NCBI RefSeq assembly: GCF_910596095.1
Contig: NC_056542.1
Location: 30,076,957-30,140,956 of the forward strand
Length of the DNA stretch: 64,000 bases
From: Thunnus maccoyii
Lineage: Eukaryota > Chordata > Actinopteri > Scombriformes > Scombridae
Direction: 5' to 3'
Made by a program: the position numbers and the translations under genes. Position 1 is the stretch's first letter; each line of letters begins with the position of its first letter. Shown here piece after piece: positions 40,584 to 51,076 of this stretch. Under the pieces are notes generated by a model. The model made no database searches and was not told the DNA's origin. It saw only the letters and a program-made list of their open reading frames with translations.

Positions 40584-40711
40584 TAATAGAAGAAATACTC
40601 ACAGTGCCCCCCACTATCCTACCCAGAGGGTACCAGGCTCTTTCATCAAACCAGTTGAGGAACTCATAGAAGCCGTTGGTGGTGAGGTGGTGAGTCGACC
40701 TGTAGTTGAAC
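19487..40711 (-). CDS. stt3b: stt3b, exons 2-16: catalytic subunit of oligosaccharyltransferase
   Basis: STT3B transfers the Glc3Man9GlcNAc2 glycan from dolichol to Asn-X-Ser/Thr in the ER lumen, including sites skipped during translation. Fifteen exons with closing phases encode 720 residues from FNYRSTHH to the stop. Seen in order: many membrane helices; the DNE catalytic motif in [23 protein letters not shown]; a cytosolic-side acidic linker (EDSSDEDD); [10 protein letters not shown] in the lumenal domain; NRT, NNT and NNS sequons; [10 protein letters not shown] as the DxxKxxxM motif; and a basic tail ending KKSL, a KKxx ER retrieval signal. The acidic linker and [10 protein letters not shown] region fit STT3B rather than STT3A. 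The first exon (N-terminus through HEFDPW) is not in the window. No frameshift or lost key residue is seen. Confidence 0.96.
20393..20602 (-). CDS. stt3b: stt3b exon 15
   Basis: 70 codons: [70 protein letters not shown]. Acceptor TGTCAAG, weaker than the others, donor GTAAGA. Confidence 0.95.
20779..20892 (-). CDS. stt3b: stt3b exon 14
   Basis: 38 codons: [20 protein letters not shown] and [18 protein letters not shown], between a CACCCAG acceptor and GTATTT donor. Lumenal globular domain. Confidence 0.95.
21166..21339 (-). CDS. stt3b: stt3b exon 13, with the DK motif
   Basis: 58 codons: [66 protein letters not shown] gives the DxxKxxxM motif that lines the acceptor pocket with WWDYG. Acceptor CTTCAG, donor GTGAGA. 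Confidence 0.96.
21955..22126 (-). CDS. stt3b: stt3b exon 12, with WWDYG and sequons
   Basis: 172 bases: [62 protein letters not shown] recognises the +2 Ser/Thr of the acceptor sequon. NRT, NNT and NNS are potential glycosylation sites of STT3B itself, in the place known to be glycosylated in relatives. Confidence 0.96.
23079..23266 (-). CDS. stt3b: stt3b exon 11
   Basis: 188 bases: [40 protein letters not shown] (last membrane helix) and [23 protein letters not shown]. From here the chain enters the lumenal domain. Acceptor TTGCAG, donor GTGAGA. Confidence 0.96.
24090..24315. repeat. dispersed repeat copy, family R1 (TTCACTCTCATTTTAGCTC)
   Basis: Begins TTCACTCTCATTTTAGCTCT, has TGTTCACCAGCTGGTCATTA and GAGGGGAACTGCAGAGTCAG, and ends near GATTAGTGCAGCTTTAAA. 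Related copies are at about 32,695-33,005, 54,612-54,899 and a partial one at 38,640-38,735. No coding capacity; class unknown. Confidence 0.6.
24701..24912 (-). CDS. stt3b: stt3b exon 10, with the STT3B acidic linker
   Basis: 212 bases: [40 protein letters not shown], then the polar [20 protein letters not shown] and NAGNLYDK. The acidic serine-rich segment is a likely CK2 phosphorylation region (inference). The polypyrimidine tract before the acceptor is a CT microsatellite. Confidence 0.96.
24929..24954 (+). repeat. (GA)n microsatellite, the CT tract before stt3b exon 10
   Basis: On the minus (sense) strand this is a (CT)n run 15 to 40 bases upstream of the acceptor of exon 10. It takes the place of the usual polypyrimidine tract. 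Confidence 0.85.
25411..25432 (+). repeat. (GA)n microsatellite
   Basis: About 11 GA units in stt3b intron 9. A second of similar size is at 25618-25639. Confidence 0.9.
25618..25639 (+). repeat. (GA)n microsatellite
   Basis: About 11 units, in the same intron as 25411-25432. Overlapping frames rich in Arg-Glu or Ser-Leu are artefacts. Confidence 0.9.
26548..26702 (-). CDS. stt3b: stt3b exon 9, with the SVSE motif
   Basis: 155 bases: [40 protein letters not shown] and [15 protein letters not shown] corresponds to the TIXE-type flexible-loop motif of the STT3 family that helps position the acceptor. Acceptor CCACAG, donor GTAAGA. Confidence 0.96.
27562..27610 (-). CDS. stt3b: stt3b exon 8 (49 bases)
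   Basis: The smallest exon: [17 protein letters not shown], entering in phase 1 and leaving in phase 2. Acceptor CTTCAG, donor GTAAGT. It is easily missed by gene finders. Confidence 0.94.
29324..29470 (-). CDS. stt3b: stt3b exon 7
   Basis: 147 bases: [36 protein letters not shown] and [11 protein letters not shown]. Two membrane segments flank a basic loop. Acceptor CTGCAG, donor GTTAGT. Confidence 0.95.
29629..29956. mobile_element. MITE with CTACGGCTGCAAC / CTCTAG ends in stt3b intron 6
   Basis: Left end CTACGGCTGCAACTAACCAT and right end GATTAATCGTTCCAGCTCTA then G are imperfect inverted repeats. The inside carries AAAATGTCAGAAAAAGGTGA, typical of a very common short element in fish. 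It is the most complete of three copies here (others 3753-4145 and 50447-50600). No coding capacity. Confidence 0.7.
30596..30694 (-). CDS. stt3b: stt3b exon 6
   Basis: 99 bases: (A)[20 protein letters not shown] then [13 protein letters not shown]. Acceptor CCTCCAG, donor GTCAGT. Enters and leaves in phase 1. Confidence 0.95.
31976..32043 (+). repeat. long (GT)n microsatellite
   Basis: About 34 uninterrupted units, the longest in the window. Likely polymorphic. Confidence 0.95.
32695..33005. repeat. dispersed repeat copy, family R1
   Basis: Shares GGTGCTGAGCAGGTAG, GAGGGGAGCTGCAGAGTCGC and TGATAATTCTCTGTAG with the other R1 copies. Its low stop density makes a false open frame on the minus strand. 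Confidence 0.6.
36188..36287 (-). CDS. stt3b: stt3b exon 5
   Basis: 100 bases: [20 protein letters not shown] and on to RFSRRVYI, plus one base. It contains a strongly hydrophobic helix. Donor GTGAGA, acceptor CCACAG. Confidence 0.95.
37139..37165 (+). repeat. (GT)n microsatellite in stt3b intron 4
   Basis: About 13 units, 135 bases beyond the donor of exon 4. Confidence 0.9.
37301..37366 (-). CDS. stt3b: stt3b exon 4 (66 bases)
   Basis: 22 codons, [20 protein letters not shown] then YM, between a CCGCAG acceptor and GTGAGA. In phase 0 on both sides. Confidence 0.94.
38640..38735. repeat. partial R1 repeat
   Basis: ACATTTCACATTACATAATA, then TATTATTGATTAGTGCGGC and TTTAAG match the right end of the 24,090-24,315 copy. 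Confidence 0.45.
38926..39213 (-). CDS. stt3b: stt3b exon 3, with the DNE catalytic motif
   Basis: 96 codons, [10 protein letters not shown] to FTYYLW, ending before GTACGC. It contains [35 protein letters not shown] and [19 protein letters not shown]. The DNE triad binds the catalytic metal in the family. Confidence 0.96.
40385..40413 (+). repeat. (GT)n microsatellite
   Basis: About 14 units. With the CA tract at 40542-40579 it forms inverted dinucleotide tracts 130 bases apart that could pair in the pre-mRNA. Confidence 0.9.
40542..40579 (+). repeat. (CA)n microsatellite just past the stt3b exon 2 donor
   Basis: About 19 CA units; in the stt3b transcript this is (UG)n starting 23 bases after the 5' splice site at 40602. 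Confidence 0.92.
40603..40711 (-). CDS. stt3b: stt3b exon 2
   Basis: 109 bases after TTGCAG and before GTGAGT. The first base finishes a tryptophan codon (of FDPW). It encodes [20 protein letters not shown] and on to GRIVGGT, the first lumenal loop. A CA (sense UG) microsatellite begins 23 bases past the donor. Confidence 0.95.
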
Positions 40712-43700
40712 CTGCAACATCAGAGCAGAGGCAGAGAGAGAGGACTGTTAGACAGAGCACGTACCAAAAACAACAGGAGCAGCTACAGAAGACATCTGGG
40801 TCTCGGTGAAGGGATTAAGCTCAGCACACCTAACTCTTTCCGTGTGGTTCAAACACAGTCTGGTGCGTTTGAGTGCGGGGGATTTACCCTGATGCGTCGG
40901 AAAATGAAAATGTTTAAAATACAGATGTGTTGTTGTTTGTGTCCTCCTCCATGGATTTTGGCAGTTTTGGCAACCTGGTAGCAGGAAAGCTGGGCTGTGA
41001 AACGATTTTGGCATAGTGGCCACCCTGGGTAATTACGACTTCCAACTTCATGACCTGACACACACTGGCCCAAAAAGCGTTGTCCTGGTCCAATAACATC
41101 TGTAAAGTCTAGGGGAGCTGTATAATGAAATGATTTGATCCTATTCATGTGTGCAGGGATCCAACAGGAAGTCCGCTGGCTTCCAGTGGAAGTCTCACAT
41201 TCTCTCAACTGGTTCTGCTGGAGAAGGACTCTAGTGTACTCTAGTATGCTCGATGGGCCTGAAAACGTCGAAGCGTGCAGAATATCCTGGTCGTTTTTAT
41301 GGCTGGAAGACGAAAGCATGTTGAATTTTTTGATGTACGATATATGAGCAACTTTCTTTCTGTCAAAAATATTTTTATCAAGCATCTTGGTTCATCTACA
41401 GATGACAATAAGTCAGTTATTGCTCTGTTAAACACTTATAAAGACATTCGATGATGACATGATCAGTACATAGTAAAAACTGGCTAAAGAAAAGAAAAAG
41501 GGAAAAGCGGAACATTAATGACAACCAGTTAGACTGAGAAGGACATAAGGGGAGAAGTGTCTAGATAATCACCCTAACCCACTACAGTTCCCTGTGGATT
41601 TTCACTCATCACATTCTTTCATATTTGCATGATATTATTAAATGTTATGAATGGAAAATATAGTTTCTCTTCCAATTTTAAGCTGCAAAGTACTTGATGA
41701 GGGGTTCCTAAATTCTATCACACTGAGAGAGTTAGTATTTTCTAAATGTAAGGTGTTAATTAAGTCATCCAGCCACATCTGAATAATTGGAACACTTGTT
41801 TCACTCCAGAGCTTGTGTAAGGATTTTTTTTCTTTTGCCGTAATGAGGCTATAAGAAAGAAAAAAGATTCTGGTCTAAAGTCAGATTCATTGTTGATTCA
41901 GATGAGCCGAGGATGATAAGTAAAGGATCTGGTTTTAGATTGGTGTCAACGACCTCACAGATAATATTAGAGGAGCCAGACCAAGAGGGATTAAGGGACT
42001 TAATGTTGCTTCAACAGTCTGGCCACTGAGCAACCAATGAATGGGATGTAATCTTGTAACACAGTATCCAATTCTCTTTATTACATCCATGGTATGTCAC
42101 CTACTTTAAGAGTGTAAGCTATTTAATGTACAGCATAAACATACCCATGTATGTTCACAAGACATAAAGTGAGATGTGTATAAAAAGAGAACAAACAAGT
42201 GAAGAGAAAGAGTAGACAGTGAAATGTTGATTCAATCTGCCCCAGATCAAACTGAAAGCCTAACCTCATAAAACTTCTGACTCTCTCAACATAATTAACC
42301 TGAGCAAAGCAGGTCTGCTGGCTTTGAGTCAACTTACTGTAGCTGTGCACACAAAACATAAAAGTTACACACAAAAGTATGAAAAAAAGTATGAGCAGAG
42401 TGCACTATGAGCAGGTTGGGGGAAAAGTTGACATCAAACAAGCTTAAACTTAAAGCATTTAACTGAATTTAAAAACTGCAGTACTGAAATGTACAATAGA
42501 AGAAACTTCAAAGTCCCAGCTATGAACAAGTTTGGGAGTTATGACTGTGTCACAACAAAGCCACGGTATGGAAAAGATTTCAAAGTTGTAATACCGTAGA
42601 GGTAAACTGATGAAGAACAGACAGCGCTGCAGACTAACTTCTACCAGAAAACCTGCGAGGCTGAGACTGAGGATACAGCAGCATGAGAAGAGATACACAG
42701 GTGACCTGAACATCACTGGAAACATCAGTGCCACAGTCAGCCAGCCGCTTCCATCAGCAAGCACTATACGTGTGACAACAAGAGATATTTCAAATTGAAA
42801 ACTGTAATAGCGTTGGGATGTTTGTACCTGCATGTGGGAATTACCACAGTGTCTAATACTTCAGGATTTAAATGGAGTAAAGACAAAAAAGAAAACTAGT
42901 TTTACTTGCATGGAAGTATATCAGGATCCAATCACTTGATGCAAAAGACCCAGAAGTCTAATGAACCAAGGTGATTAGAAAGCCAAGAGCATCACTGAAT
43001 AGACTTCCAACAAATGATTGAACACACATTAATACAGTCGGGCAGGTTCAGACACCGTCAGACAGTTCACACAGCAGGGATCTGATCCAGCCTGGGACCA
43101 CAAGGATCGTTAAGTCTGTGTCTGCATCAAAACTTTTCACAATAAGACACTTCCCATCTCATTCACAAGTAGTGAAGTGTCAGACATATTGTTCAAGTGT
43201 ATGTTTCAGGACATAAAGCAAAAAAAAAAACAAACTAAAGCTGTTCTTTCAAGATTCAAGATTCACAGATGCTATGATGCTAGCTGTAGCATTCAAACTA
43301 TATGGTTCTATATGGTTCTTGAGATAGCATCAGTACACAACATCCTTATAGAAAGGTTTGCACTGCACCTGACTGACAGGCCTATAGTGTGGTGGTGGTG
43401 GGGGGGATCATAAATACATTATGTTGTTTTCTCTGAAGTCAGTTCATGTCAGGACAGGTCTATGTGTCCAGATTACTAGCAAACACACAAAAATGCAGTA
43501 ATCTGCTGAAAAAACAATCACTGTTATTTGACAGGGAAACTGGCATAAACATGTCTTTTCCTCTACTACAATCTCAGCTAACAACACGGCAGACACTAGA
43601 CTTTACTGCCATTTCCTTTTAGACAAGCAAAGAGGAACTGAACAAAAATTACTGAGACAACTTGAGTGGCTCTATTCACCCTTTCTCACACTTCTTTTAC

Positions 43701-44784
43701 CTGCATTTTTTTCCTTCCTTCTCATTCTTCCTCAACCTTCTGTCTGCCTTTTATCTCTGAAGTTGTTTACAGCCGGCGATACTTTAGGAAGAACAATCCG
43801 ACTAAAGCCTTGTCTATAATGAGGCGGGGTCTGGTAGATAGACTGCTGCTTTTGTACAAATGCTGCATCTAGCCCCCAGCTTTCAGACAGAGACTGTGCT
43901 GGTACACAGCAGTTAGAGTCTGCTTGTCCCCTGAGCTTTTTTTCCACAAGTATTAAAGTGCTCAATACAAACTGTCCCTCCATGAGAAACAGGAATTTGA
44001 TAGAGGGATTGCAGCATATGGCTCGCTCAGCCCCCTTCGGAGTGAGTGCTAGATTGCGGGTATGTGCGCGGGTGCTCGTGCACGCTCTTGAGGCTCAGCC
44101 ATATGATTGAAAGAAGAAAAAAAAAAAAAAAAAGAAAGAGGCGAGAGAAAAAGTGCCTGCATGTACACAGAATCCATTGCGTCTTTGGTGCTCTGGTTCC
44201 TGCCTAGTTTGACAGAATGCCTCTCATTTTCCCGTTACAATCACAGTCTCAGAAAGCCAGTAGAAATCCCAAAACGTTCAGCCGGCGGACAGAAGAAACA
44301 CTTACCACCGACACTTGATTCTGTGGATGATGGGCTCTTAAACCCTTTCCATCCTAGGTCTCAGGCGAAGCAAAAATTCTGTCTCACCCGTGGGATCCGA
44401 GCTCATTAAAACATAGGGGAGCTCTTTTCATGTGCAGACTCGCCAGAAATAGGCGAAACCGGCCTTTCCTGAACCAGATGAGGACATGAAATGAATTTCC
44501 AACCATCAGATAAACGCTGGTACGTTTCAGCTTTAACAGGTGAATTTGTCGGTTCGACTAGTCTTCATTTCAGATTCTTTTTCTTCTCTAAAACTGTATT
44601 TAGCCAGGTTCAGATCATCAGGCGGCTGTGAGAATCAGCTGATATTCTTTATAAATGACGACGGTCGTTCTATTAGCAGTGCAGATGAGAACATCTGATC
44701 ATAAATTAAATGCAGATAAATAAATGTCCATCAAACAGTGCTTTCACTGACTGATCCATCACGGCTGCTTGATCTCCACCATGC

Positions 44785-45612
44785 AGGTGTCTGAGTCAGG
44801 TGATGATCCTGTGTGGACCAACACAGACTCTAGTTCATGCTGTTAACTGCTCCCTGCTGACATCAGACAATCAGAGTCTGTTGACTCCTTTAAATCTGAA
44901 CTTAAAACTCATCTTTTTGCCTTTAACTGAGTACTACATGACCTTGTACTGCATGAGGTCAGTTTCAGTCTCAATGAATTTACTAAGAGCTGTCCTGTTG
45001 ACGTGATTATTGCATCAATAGCTGTGTGTCCCTCTCTCTCTCCTCCTGTCCTCTCTCTCCTCAGTTCAACCTCACCTTATGTCTCTCTCTCTCTGAATGA
45101 TGTCTTTATCCTTCTCTCTCTCCTGTGTGAATAATGTCTTTTCTTGTCTCTTCTCCCGTGTGTGTTAATGATGTGATGTGAGTCTCTTATGTGTGTATGT
45201 GTAGTCTGTCCTCCTGCCAGGTCTCCATGGTGATGGAGGTCGCATGGATCAGGTCCTATTCTGTTCTGGTGGCACCTGGAAGCTGCGTGGCATCCTCTTC
45301 ATCACATTCTTCATAAATATTATATATCCATTATAATTTTTTTTATTCTGTTCAATGCTGTATTCTGTAATTTGTGGTCTGTTCTGCACACACAACATCT
45401 ATTGCACGTCTGTCCGTTCTGGGAGAGGGATCTGTTGCTCTTCCTGAGGTTTCTTCAGTTTTTTTTTTCCCAATAAAGGGGTTTTTAGGGAGTTTTTCCT
45501 AATTAGAATGGACAGAGGATGCTGTATTGCTGTACAGACTGTAAAGTCTCCTGAGGCAAATTTGTGATCTGTGATATTGGGCAATACAAAATAAAATTGA
45601 CTTGACTTGATG
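44785..45612 (+). mobile_element. 5'-truncated L2-like LINE, 3' end
   Basis: In the plus frame at about 44,850-44,932 the translation LPADIRQSESVDSFKSELKT then HLFAFN and stop is the usual C-terminus of the reverse transcriptase ORF of L2/Rex-like LINEs. A long 3' UTR follows with GAGGTTTCTTCAG, GGGAGTTTTTCCT and CTGAGGCAAATTTGTGAT. It ends AAATAAAATTGACTTGACTT, the short tandem tail of these elements. Only a remnant; no polymerase domain remains. Confidence 0.75.
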
Positions 45613-47169
45613 TAATCAGTAAAGCAGGCCGTCAGTATGTTTGGGCTCTAGGGGAGTGACAGATCACAAAAGTCAGTTTGGATCGTATCACAGTTTTGAG
45701 TCACAGATCGGAAATCAAAAAAAAAAAAAAAAAAAGAGACAAATATAGCTTTCCTTTACATTAATTTTGTAAAATGTAGTGAATGAAACAATAGTCTGTA
45801 TCGGCATCATCAAAACGTGATAACTTACAAACATGATGTCACGTCTTGCCCTGCAGCTTAGTTTGTTGAATGAGCCACGAAACAAACATACAACAGGGAA
45901 AAGTGCACCGCTAATGTCAGTTAGCAGCTAGATAGCTAAACAGCATGTAAACATACCTGCAAATATCACAGATCAGACCCGTTAGATGCTAGCTAGTGAC
46001 AAGCTGTCTGTCCATGACTTGCAGCTACAGCAGTTTATTTATTTTGTCTCCAATAAGTCATTACATTTTTCAATTAATCCACAGTTCACATGCATGCCGA
46101 ACTGTACAAAGTTATTTTCCAGATGAAAAGAAGCTCATGGAGAATTCTTGAGAAAACTTTGTGTGTATCTGTTAAGTATAAGTGTAATATAAGTTTTATA
46201 TATTGAAAGTATTATCCAAGGAATTAGTATCGGAGTTGGAGCTTTAATTTCTTGCTCCATGGCCCCTAATCAGGGTTTGCAACTTCAAAAATAAGACTTT
46301 ATTATTAAGAGTAGTTTGTGGAATGGAGGGGGACCAGGAATCAATGGATCTGTATTAGATTGGGGCCTATTCTACTCACATTAACTCAGTGATCAGCATC
46401 AGCCTTAAAAAGCCTGATCAAAGCATCCCTCGTGGGTCTGAAACCAAGTGATGAGTTCAGAGCGTAATATAATTCTCAGACAGGGACTGCTGCACATAGC
46501 GTCCTACTTATGTCAGACACATCTTTGTGCCTGGAAGATAAACTAATAAAACAAATATAATATGTATGGCACCACTATTGGCTGGATGAACTGCATTATT
46601 TGCTCTTAGCAAACAGCTTTAGTGTGCAGAATAGAATATATTCAGATGGCCATTTGTTCAAATCCACTAACCAATGTGTTGTTTTCCTCTTGGTTTTTCA
46701 CTTACATATATTGCTGACCAGGCGAATGCATGAGAGATTATTTTTACTGAACCAGCTTCAAATCCAGCGCTAAGCTTCCATTAGCAGCAGCATTTCTGGG
46801 CTGAATATGAATACAGCTTGGGTAGCACAACACTGCGAAAACAACCACCAATCATTCTCTGTCTATTGTCATTAGGTAAATAAGTGTTAGCTTGACAAAT
46901 TAAAGTCTGTAAATAAGTCAGACACGCAGCTGAAAGCTTTATTGCAGTGAGGTAAATCTATTTTACCGCATATGTGGGCTGACTGTAGCACCTTCTCTCC
47001 AGGTGGCCGACATGGAAGCGGTGAATGGAAATAAAAATGCAAGCATCATTTGGACTAATCACCATAGCAGCAGTTGTAGCAGCCTGTCACTGCATATTGA
47101 AAATAGTCATAGTGTGATGTGTATCTCTGAGGTGTGCTTTCATACGTACCAGTAAACAAACTCAGTTCC

Positions 47170-47194
47170 TTTTTTTTTTTTTTTTTTTTTTTTA
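47170..47194 (+). repeat. run of about 25 T
   Basis: A homopolymer in stt3b intron 1, A-run on the sense strand. The length is uncertain in any read. Confidence 0.8.
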
Positions 47195-48426
47195 GGTGTG
47201 TGCAGAAATTCCTCGGGGTCAATGTGTGTTTTTATTTTGACAGTAACTATAGTGTCTCCTTTAGCGATCACCCTTTGGTAGGTTTGAAATGCTGCAGTGC
47301 AGTGGCAGGGTTGCTATGCTGAGCTCTCATATATGGCACATGATTGATGATGGACACCAATCCATAGTCCTGCTTTTAATCATTGGAGACAAAAAAAAAA
47401 AAAAAAAATCAAACTGATTCACATTTTTCATCCAATCAATCACATCAGTTGTGTCTAACAGATGTATTTATTGCTTGAGATGGAGTTAGTCTATTTAACA
47501 TCCCTATCTCCCATCTCTCCCATCTCTTTGCTGTGTCATCTTTTCAGGACACCCTGCTTCATCATCTCTGAAAATAAGTGCTCTCGGTCTACCCTTACTC
47601 CTCCCTATGTGCACAGACAATTGCTCTGCTGTATCTTTAAACATGGCAGATGGCCAAAGAGCAGCCGAACTGAGGGCAGCGTCACCTCTTAATGACCCGT
47701 TCTACTATCTTTTCCAAGGACAGGCAGGGCAGCTGCAGCCTCTGCAGGGTGATCATGCTACCTGCTGCTTTCAGATAGCGTGTGTGTGGGAGCCTGACGC
47801 AGGAGGACTGGAAAAAACACACAGCTTTGAGGAGATGACAGGAGGTGGCATCAAAGAGACTAACGCACAGCTGCACACTTCAATCATACGTACAAACACA
47901 CGGGCTGATATGCACGCAAATAAAATAAGGCATGAAAAAGATATTTACACAAAAAAAAAAATTCCCCAAAGACAAAGTGTTATGCATGTTTTCTCTATGG
48001 CTTAAAAATGTTAACAAATCAGACCATCGCAGTATAAAAGCAGACAAATCATTATTGTGCACACTGCGTTTCAATCACCAGATGTAAATGTGATTTGAAG
48101 ATTCACAAGAAAAATGCAGCGATGCATCATTTCCTGCAGCTGCCGTCTTCTGACTTAGTGTCCCTACCCCATCCCATCCTTCACAAGCTTAATTTCATTG
48201 TAGTGAATAATGGGTGGGGAGTGACCATTTGCTTAAGATACAATGGAGCCAACAGATACTGCCATCACAGACAGATGTTCCCTGTAACTGAGCAATTGTT
48301 TCTCTTTTTAACTGTATAAGGTGCTCCAACAGCAAAGAGGAGGGCGAGCTGCCTCACCGTCATGCAAACCAGCACCACTGAAGTGGTTTTATTTCATATA
48401 TTTTTTATGTGATAACACTGCATATG

Positions 48427-49218
48427 AAAATGGGTCATTTGGAGAAGATGGGACCAGGACGTATTCTTGTGATGTATAGATTCTGTAGGACACTGCGACA
48501 TTCTGTTTTAAAGCAGGGTACGCTTGGGGAAACCACTACTAGAACAGTAAATCCACCTAAAAATTACGCAAACACTTCATTTATAGAAACAAATAACTGT
48601 CAGACAATTTGTTGAAGGTTTGAGGTGCTACAGTATATCTCTGGCCTCGGCAACAGCACACTGTATGAACTGCACCCTTCTCACATCCAGACTGTTCAGT
48701 CAAGATTCACATGGAGTCTCACAAGACAAATACTGGACAACAAAAACAAAGCCTGAAGTCTTCATCGTGCACATGTGCTTCTGTAGAAACCCTGTCTAAA
48801 ATACCTGTGTAAACACAGCTAGGAGATCAGGTTTCTCCAGCATAAATCTAGCTATATCTACAGGATTTCTCTAATCCAAAACTCCAAATAAAGAAACCAC
48901 GTTTCTTGTTTACATGATTTAAAGAAATCAGTTTACTGAAGAGAGCCTGCAGTCACCAGGCTAGTCAGGAGCAAGTAAATCCACTGAAGGAAGATTTGAA
49001 GTAAAATACACCATGACAAGCATGACCACACACACACACGAAAGAGCACACATGGCCCCAACTTTCCACAACTCATGTAATATATAATTCTCACCAAACC
49101 ACTGTACTGTTGCACAATACTGTCCTGTTGACCTCTTGCTTTTACTCTTGTTTGGAAAGCACTGTAAGTTCATTCACAGTCAACTGTTAATTGAGTAAAC
49201 TGTGAAGACTGGAATAAA
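48427..49218. repeat. duplicated segment, copy A (792 bp)
   Basis: Matches 51077-51868 in the same orientation with 11 substitutions, all transitions, and three small indels (about 98.5% identity). It begins AAAATGGGTCATTTGGAGAA and ends GACTGGAATAAA. There are no terminal inverted repeats, poly(A) tail or coding frame. Part of it (48,790-49,030) resembles diverged sequence at about 61,610-61,900, so it contains an older dispersed repeat. Confidence 0.9.
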
Positions 49219-50162
49219 GTAAACTGAAATAAAACTCTTTGGGCAAACAGGTCAGTAGTCCAACCTGTAAAAACATCACACTACAGCACTAATGAGACAT
49301 GTGAATGTATAGCCTGACACTCACACCGTTGTGTGTCTTTGTTCTGATTCAGTTGATTATTAACAAGCAAAATGACCAGCGATGGGAGCCGCAACATAGA
49401 GTGAAAACAGAGTCCACGTACTGTTAGCAGCCTATTTACTATAAAGTGTAATATCACCTGGCTGCCTGTATGGGGTGTCACATCACACCAAAATAGCACA
49501 ATATCAAATATTTCAACAGTCTCCTGGAGAAGAGCCTCACATACTTCTTTTATGTGTAACAGAAACAAATACTGTATTGCTATAAGCTTTCTGATGAGAA
49601 CCGTTCAGCTCACCATCACAGCACAAGGTCAGGATGAGACACAAACAGAGTGTCTTTATTGTCTCTGAGAAGGAGACTGAAGCAGCCATAGTTTCACAAC
49701 ACCGCAGGACTGGAGATGGGGGTGAGAAGGGCAGCGGGTTAAAATATATTGAGCTTCGTACCGCGCTGGAAAGTGCTAGTCATACGCACAGAGAGGAGTG
49801 GGTAGAGGTCAGAGGCTCTGGGGTAAAATAGTTAGAGACTGTAATAGCGTTTTCTGTTCACCTACGTGGCCTGTGCTGGCTACGTTGTATAAGTGGTCAG
49901 CGGAGGGGACGGGCAGGGCTCCTTGAATGCTTGATGAGATGGGAGCAGCCAACATGAAAGAAACGAGGCTATCTTCTCCTGCCTCTCCATCCGTCTGTAA
50001 CCACAAACAATCTCCTAAATCGCCTTCATCATCTCCAAACTCCAATGGCCCAATTCTAAGTAAAACCTAATTTCACAGTCCATGAAGATAGAAGACGGAG
50101 GGGGGCTCGTTCTCCTCTGTACTGTTGCCTTGTTCTGAGGCTTGGCTGAGATGCGATCTTCC

Positions 50163-50186
50163 GAGAGAGAGAGAGAGAGAGAGAGA
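50163..50186 (+). repeat. (GA)n microsatellite
   Basis: About 12 units within stt3b intron 1. Confidence 0.9.
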
Positions 50187-50446
50187 AGATGGGAGGAGGA
50201 GAAGATGACAAGGAACAACAAAGAGGAGACATGAGATTAGTAAAAATTGATGTAGAGGGGAAGAGGAGGAGTAGAGGAAGGCAAGAGCCAGGTCACATGA
50301 GAAGAATGCTGAGGGAAAGAGCGGGAGTGTGAATTGGCAGATAACCTCTACACACACGACACATGTGATGATACTGTGTTTTAATGCCAATTCAATACAT
50401 TTTGTGATTTTATTAGGCTAAGTGTGACATATTATGATTATTGACA

Positions 50447-50600
50447 CTAGGGCTGTAATTATTTATCATTTTATTCATCAATTTTTTTTCCGATTAGTTA
50501 ATTAGTCATTTAGTCTTTGTCTTTAGACACTTGTACAAACAACCAGGATTATTTTATGACATACTGTTCACTACAAAAGTCCCACATTTTTTATCTACAG
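50447..50600. repeat. partial MITE, CTAGGGCTG end
   Basis: CTAGGGCTGTAATTATTTAT followed by a GATTAGTTAATTAGTCATTT stretch matches the left end of the 29629-29956 family. The right end is lost. Confidence 0.55.
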
Positions 50601-50879
50601 CAAAATGTGAACATTTCAAGAAATTTTACATCAAATTGCATTAGTGTTCAGCTCCACTGTGTCACAAAAGCATCATACTTTCCTGACTAATTCCAACACA
50701 TACAGTAAATACAGTATCTGTTGGGACGGCGGAAGAACAGTCTCTACTTGGATGAAGCTGATAGATCTGTAAAACCAAATTTAAAATCTGTCAACTGAAG
50801 GTGTTTGTTGTCATTATCCGCATCGTGTGACCGTGTGATTTTTATGATTTTTTTTTACTTTTAGATTCCTCTAATATTT

Positions 50880-50982
50880 TCTCCTTTCTTTTATTCTGTT
50901 TTCAGTGTGCTGTAAAGCATTTTGGATCAACTCTGCTGTTCATGTTTTGTGAACTTTTTATATAAATAAAGTTGAGTTGCAA
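50880..50982 (+). repeat. LINE-type 3' tail
   Basis: CTGTAAAGCATTTTGGATCA and then TATATAAATAAAGTTGAGTT form a typical L2-like retroposon 3' end. It stops where the 94-bp flanking repeat begins. Confidence 0.6.
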
Positions 50983-51076
50983 TCATTTGTACGTACACTG
51001 AAAAGAACACAGCAAATTGAAGTTTAAAAAGCACATTATGAAGAGTTTCAGTCTTAGTAATACAAAAAAAATAATG
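50983..51076. repeat. left 94-bp flanking direct repeat
   Basis: From TCATTTGTACGTACACTGAA to AAAATAATG. It matches 51869-51961 with two substitutions and one A-run indel. It resembles a very long target-site duplication. Confidence 0.9.

Larger units (their letters stand above)
39214..40602 (-). other. stt3b: stt3b intron 2
   Basis: 1.4 kb between exons 2 and 3 with two dinucleotide tracts (40385-40413 GT, 40542-40579 CA) and no other feature seen. Confidence 0.75.

Noticed and set aside
40849..41385. 178-codon open frame on the minus strand in stt3b intron 1
   Set aside because: No recognisable family, irregular composition and no acceptable start context; it is next to stt3b exon 2 but does not splice to it in frame. 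Chance or an old repeat is more likely.
48961..49173. Repeated small ORF shared by both 792-bp copies (48961-49173 and 51581-51823)
   Set aside because: It is conserved only because the DNA is duplicated. Substitutions are spread evenly, and indels in the CA tract shift the frame between copies.
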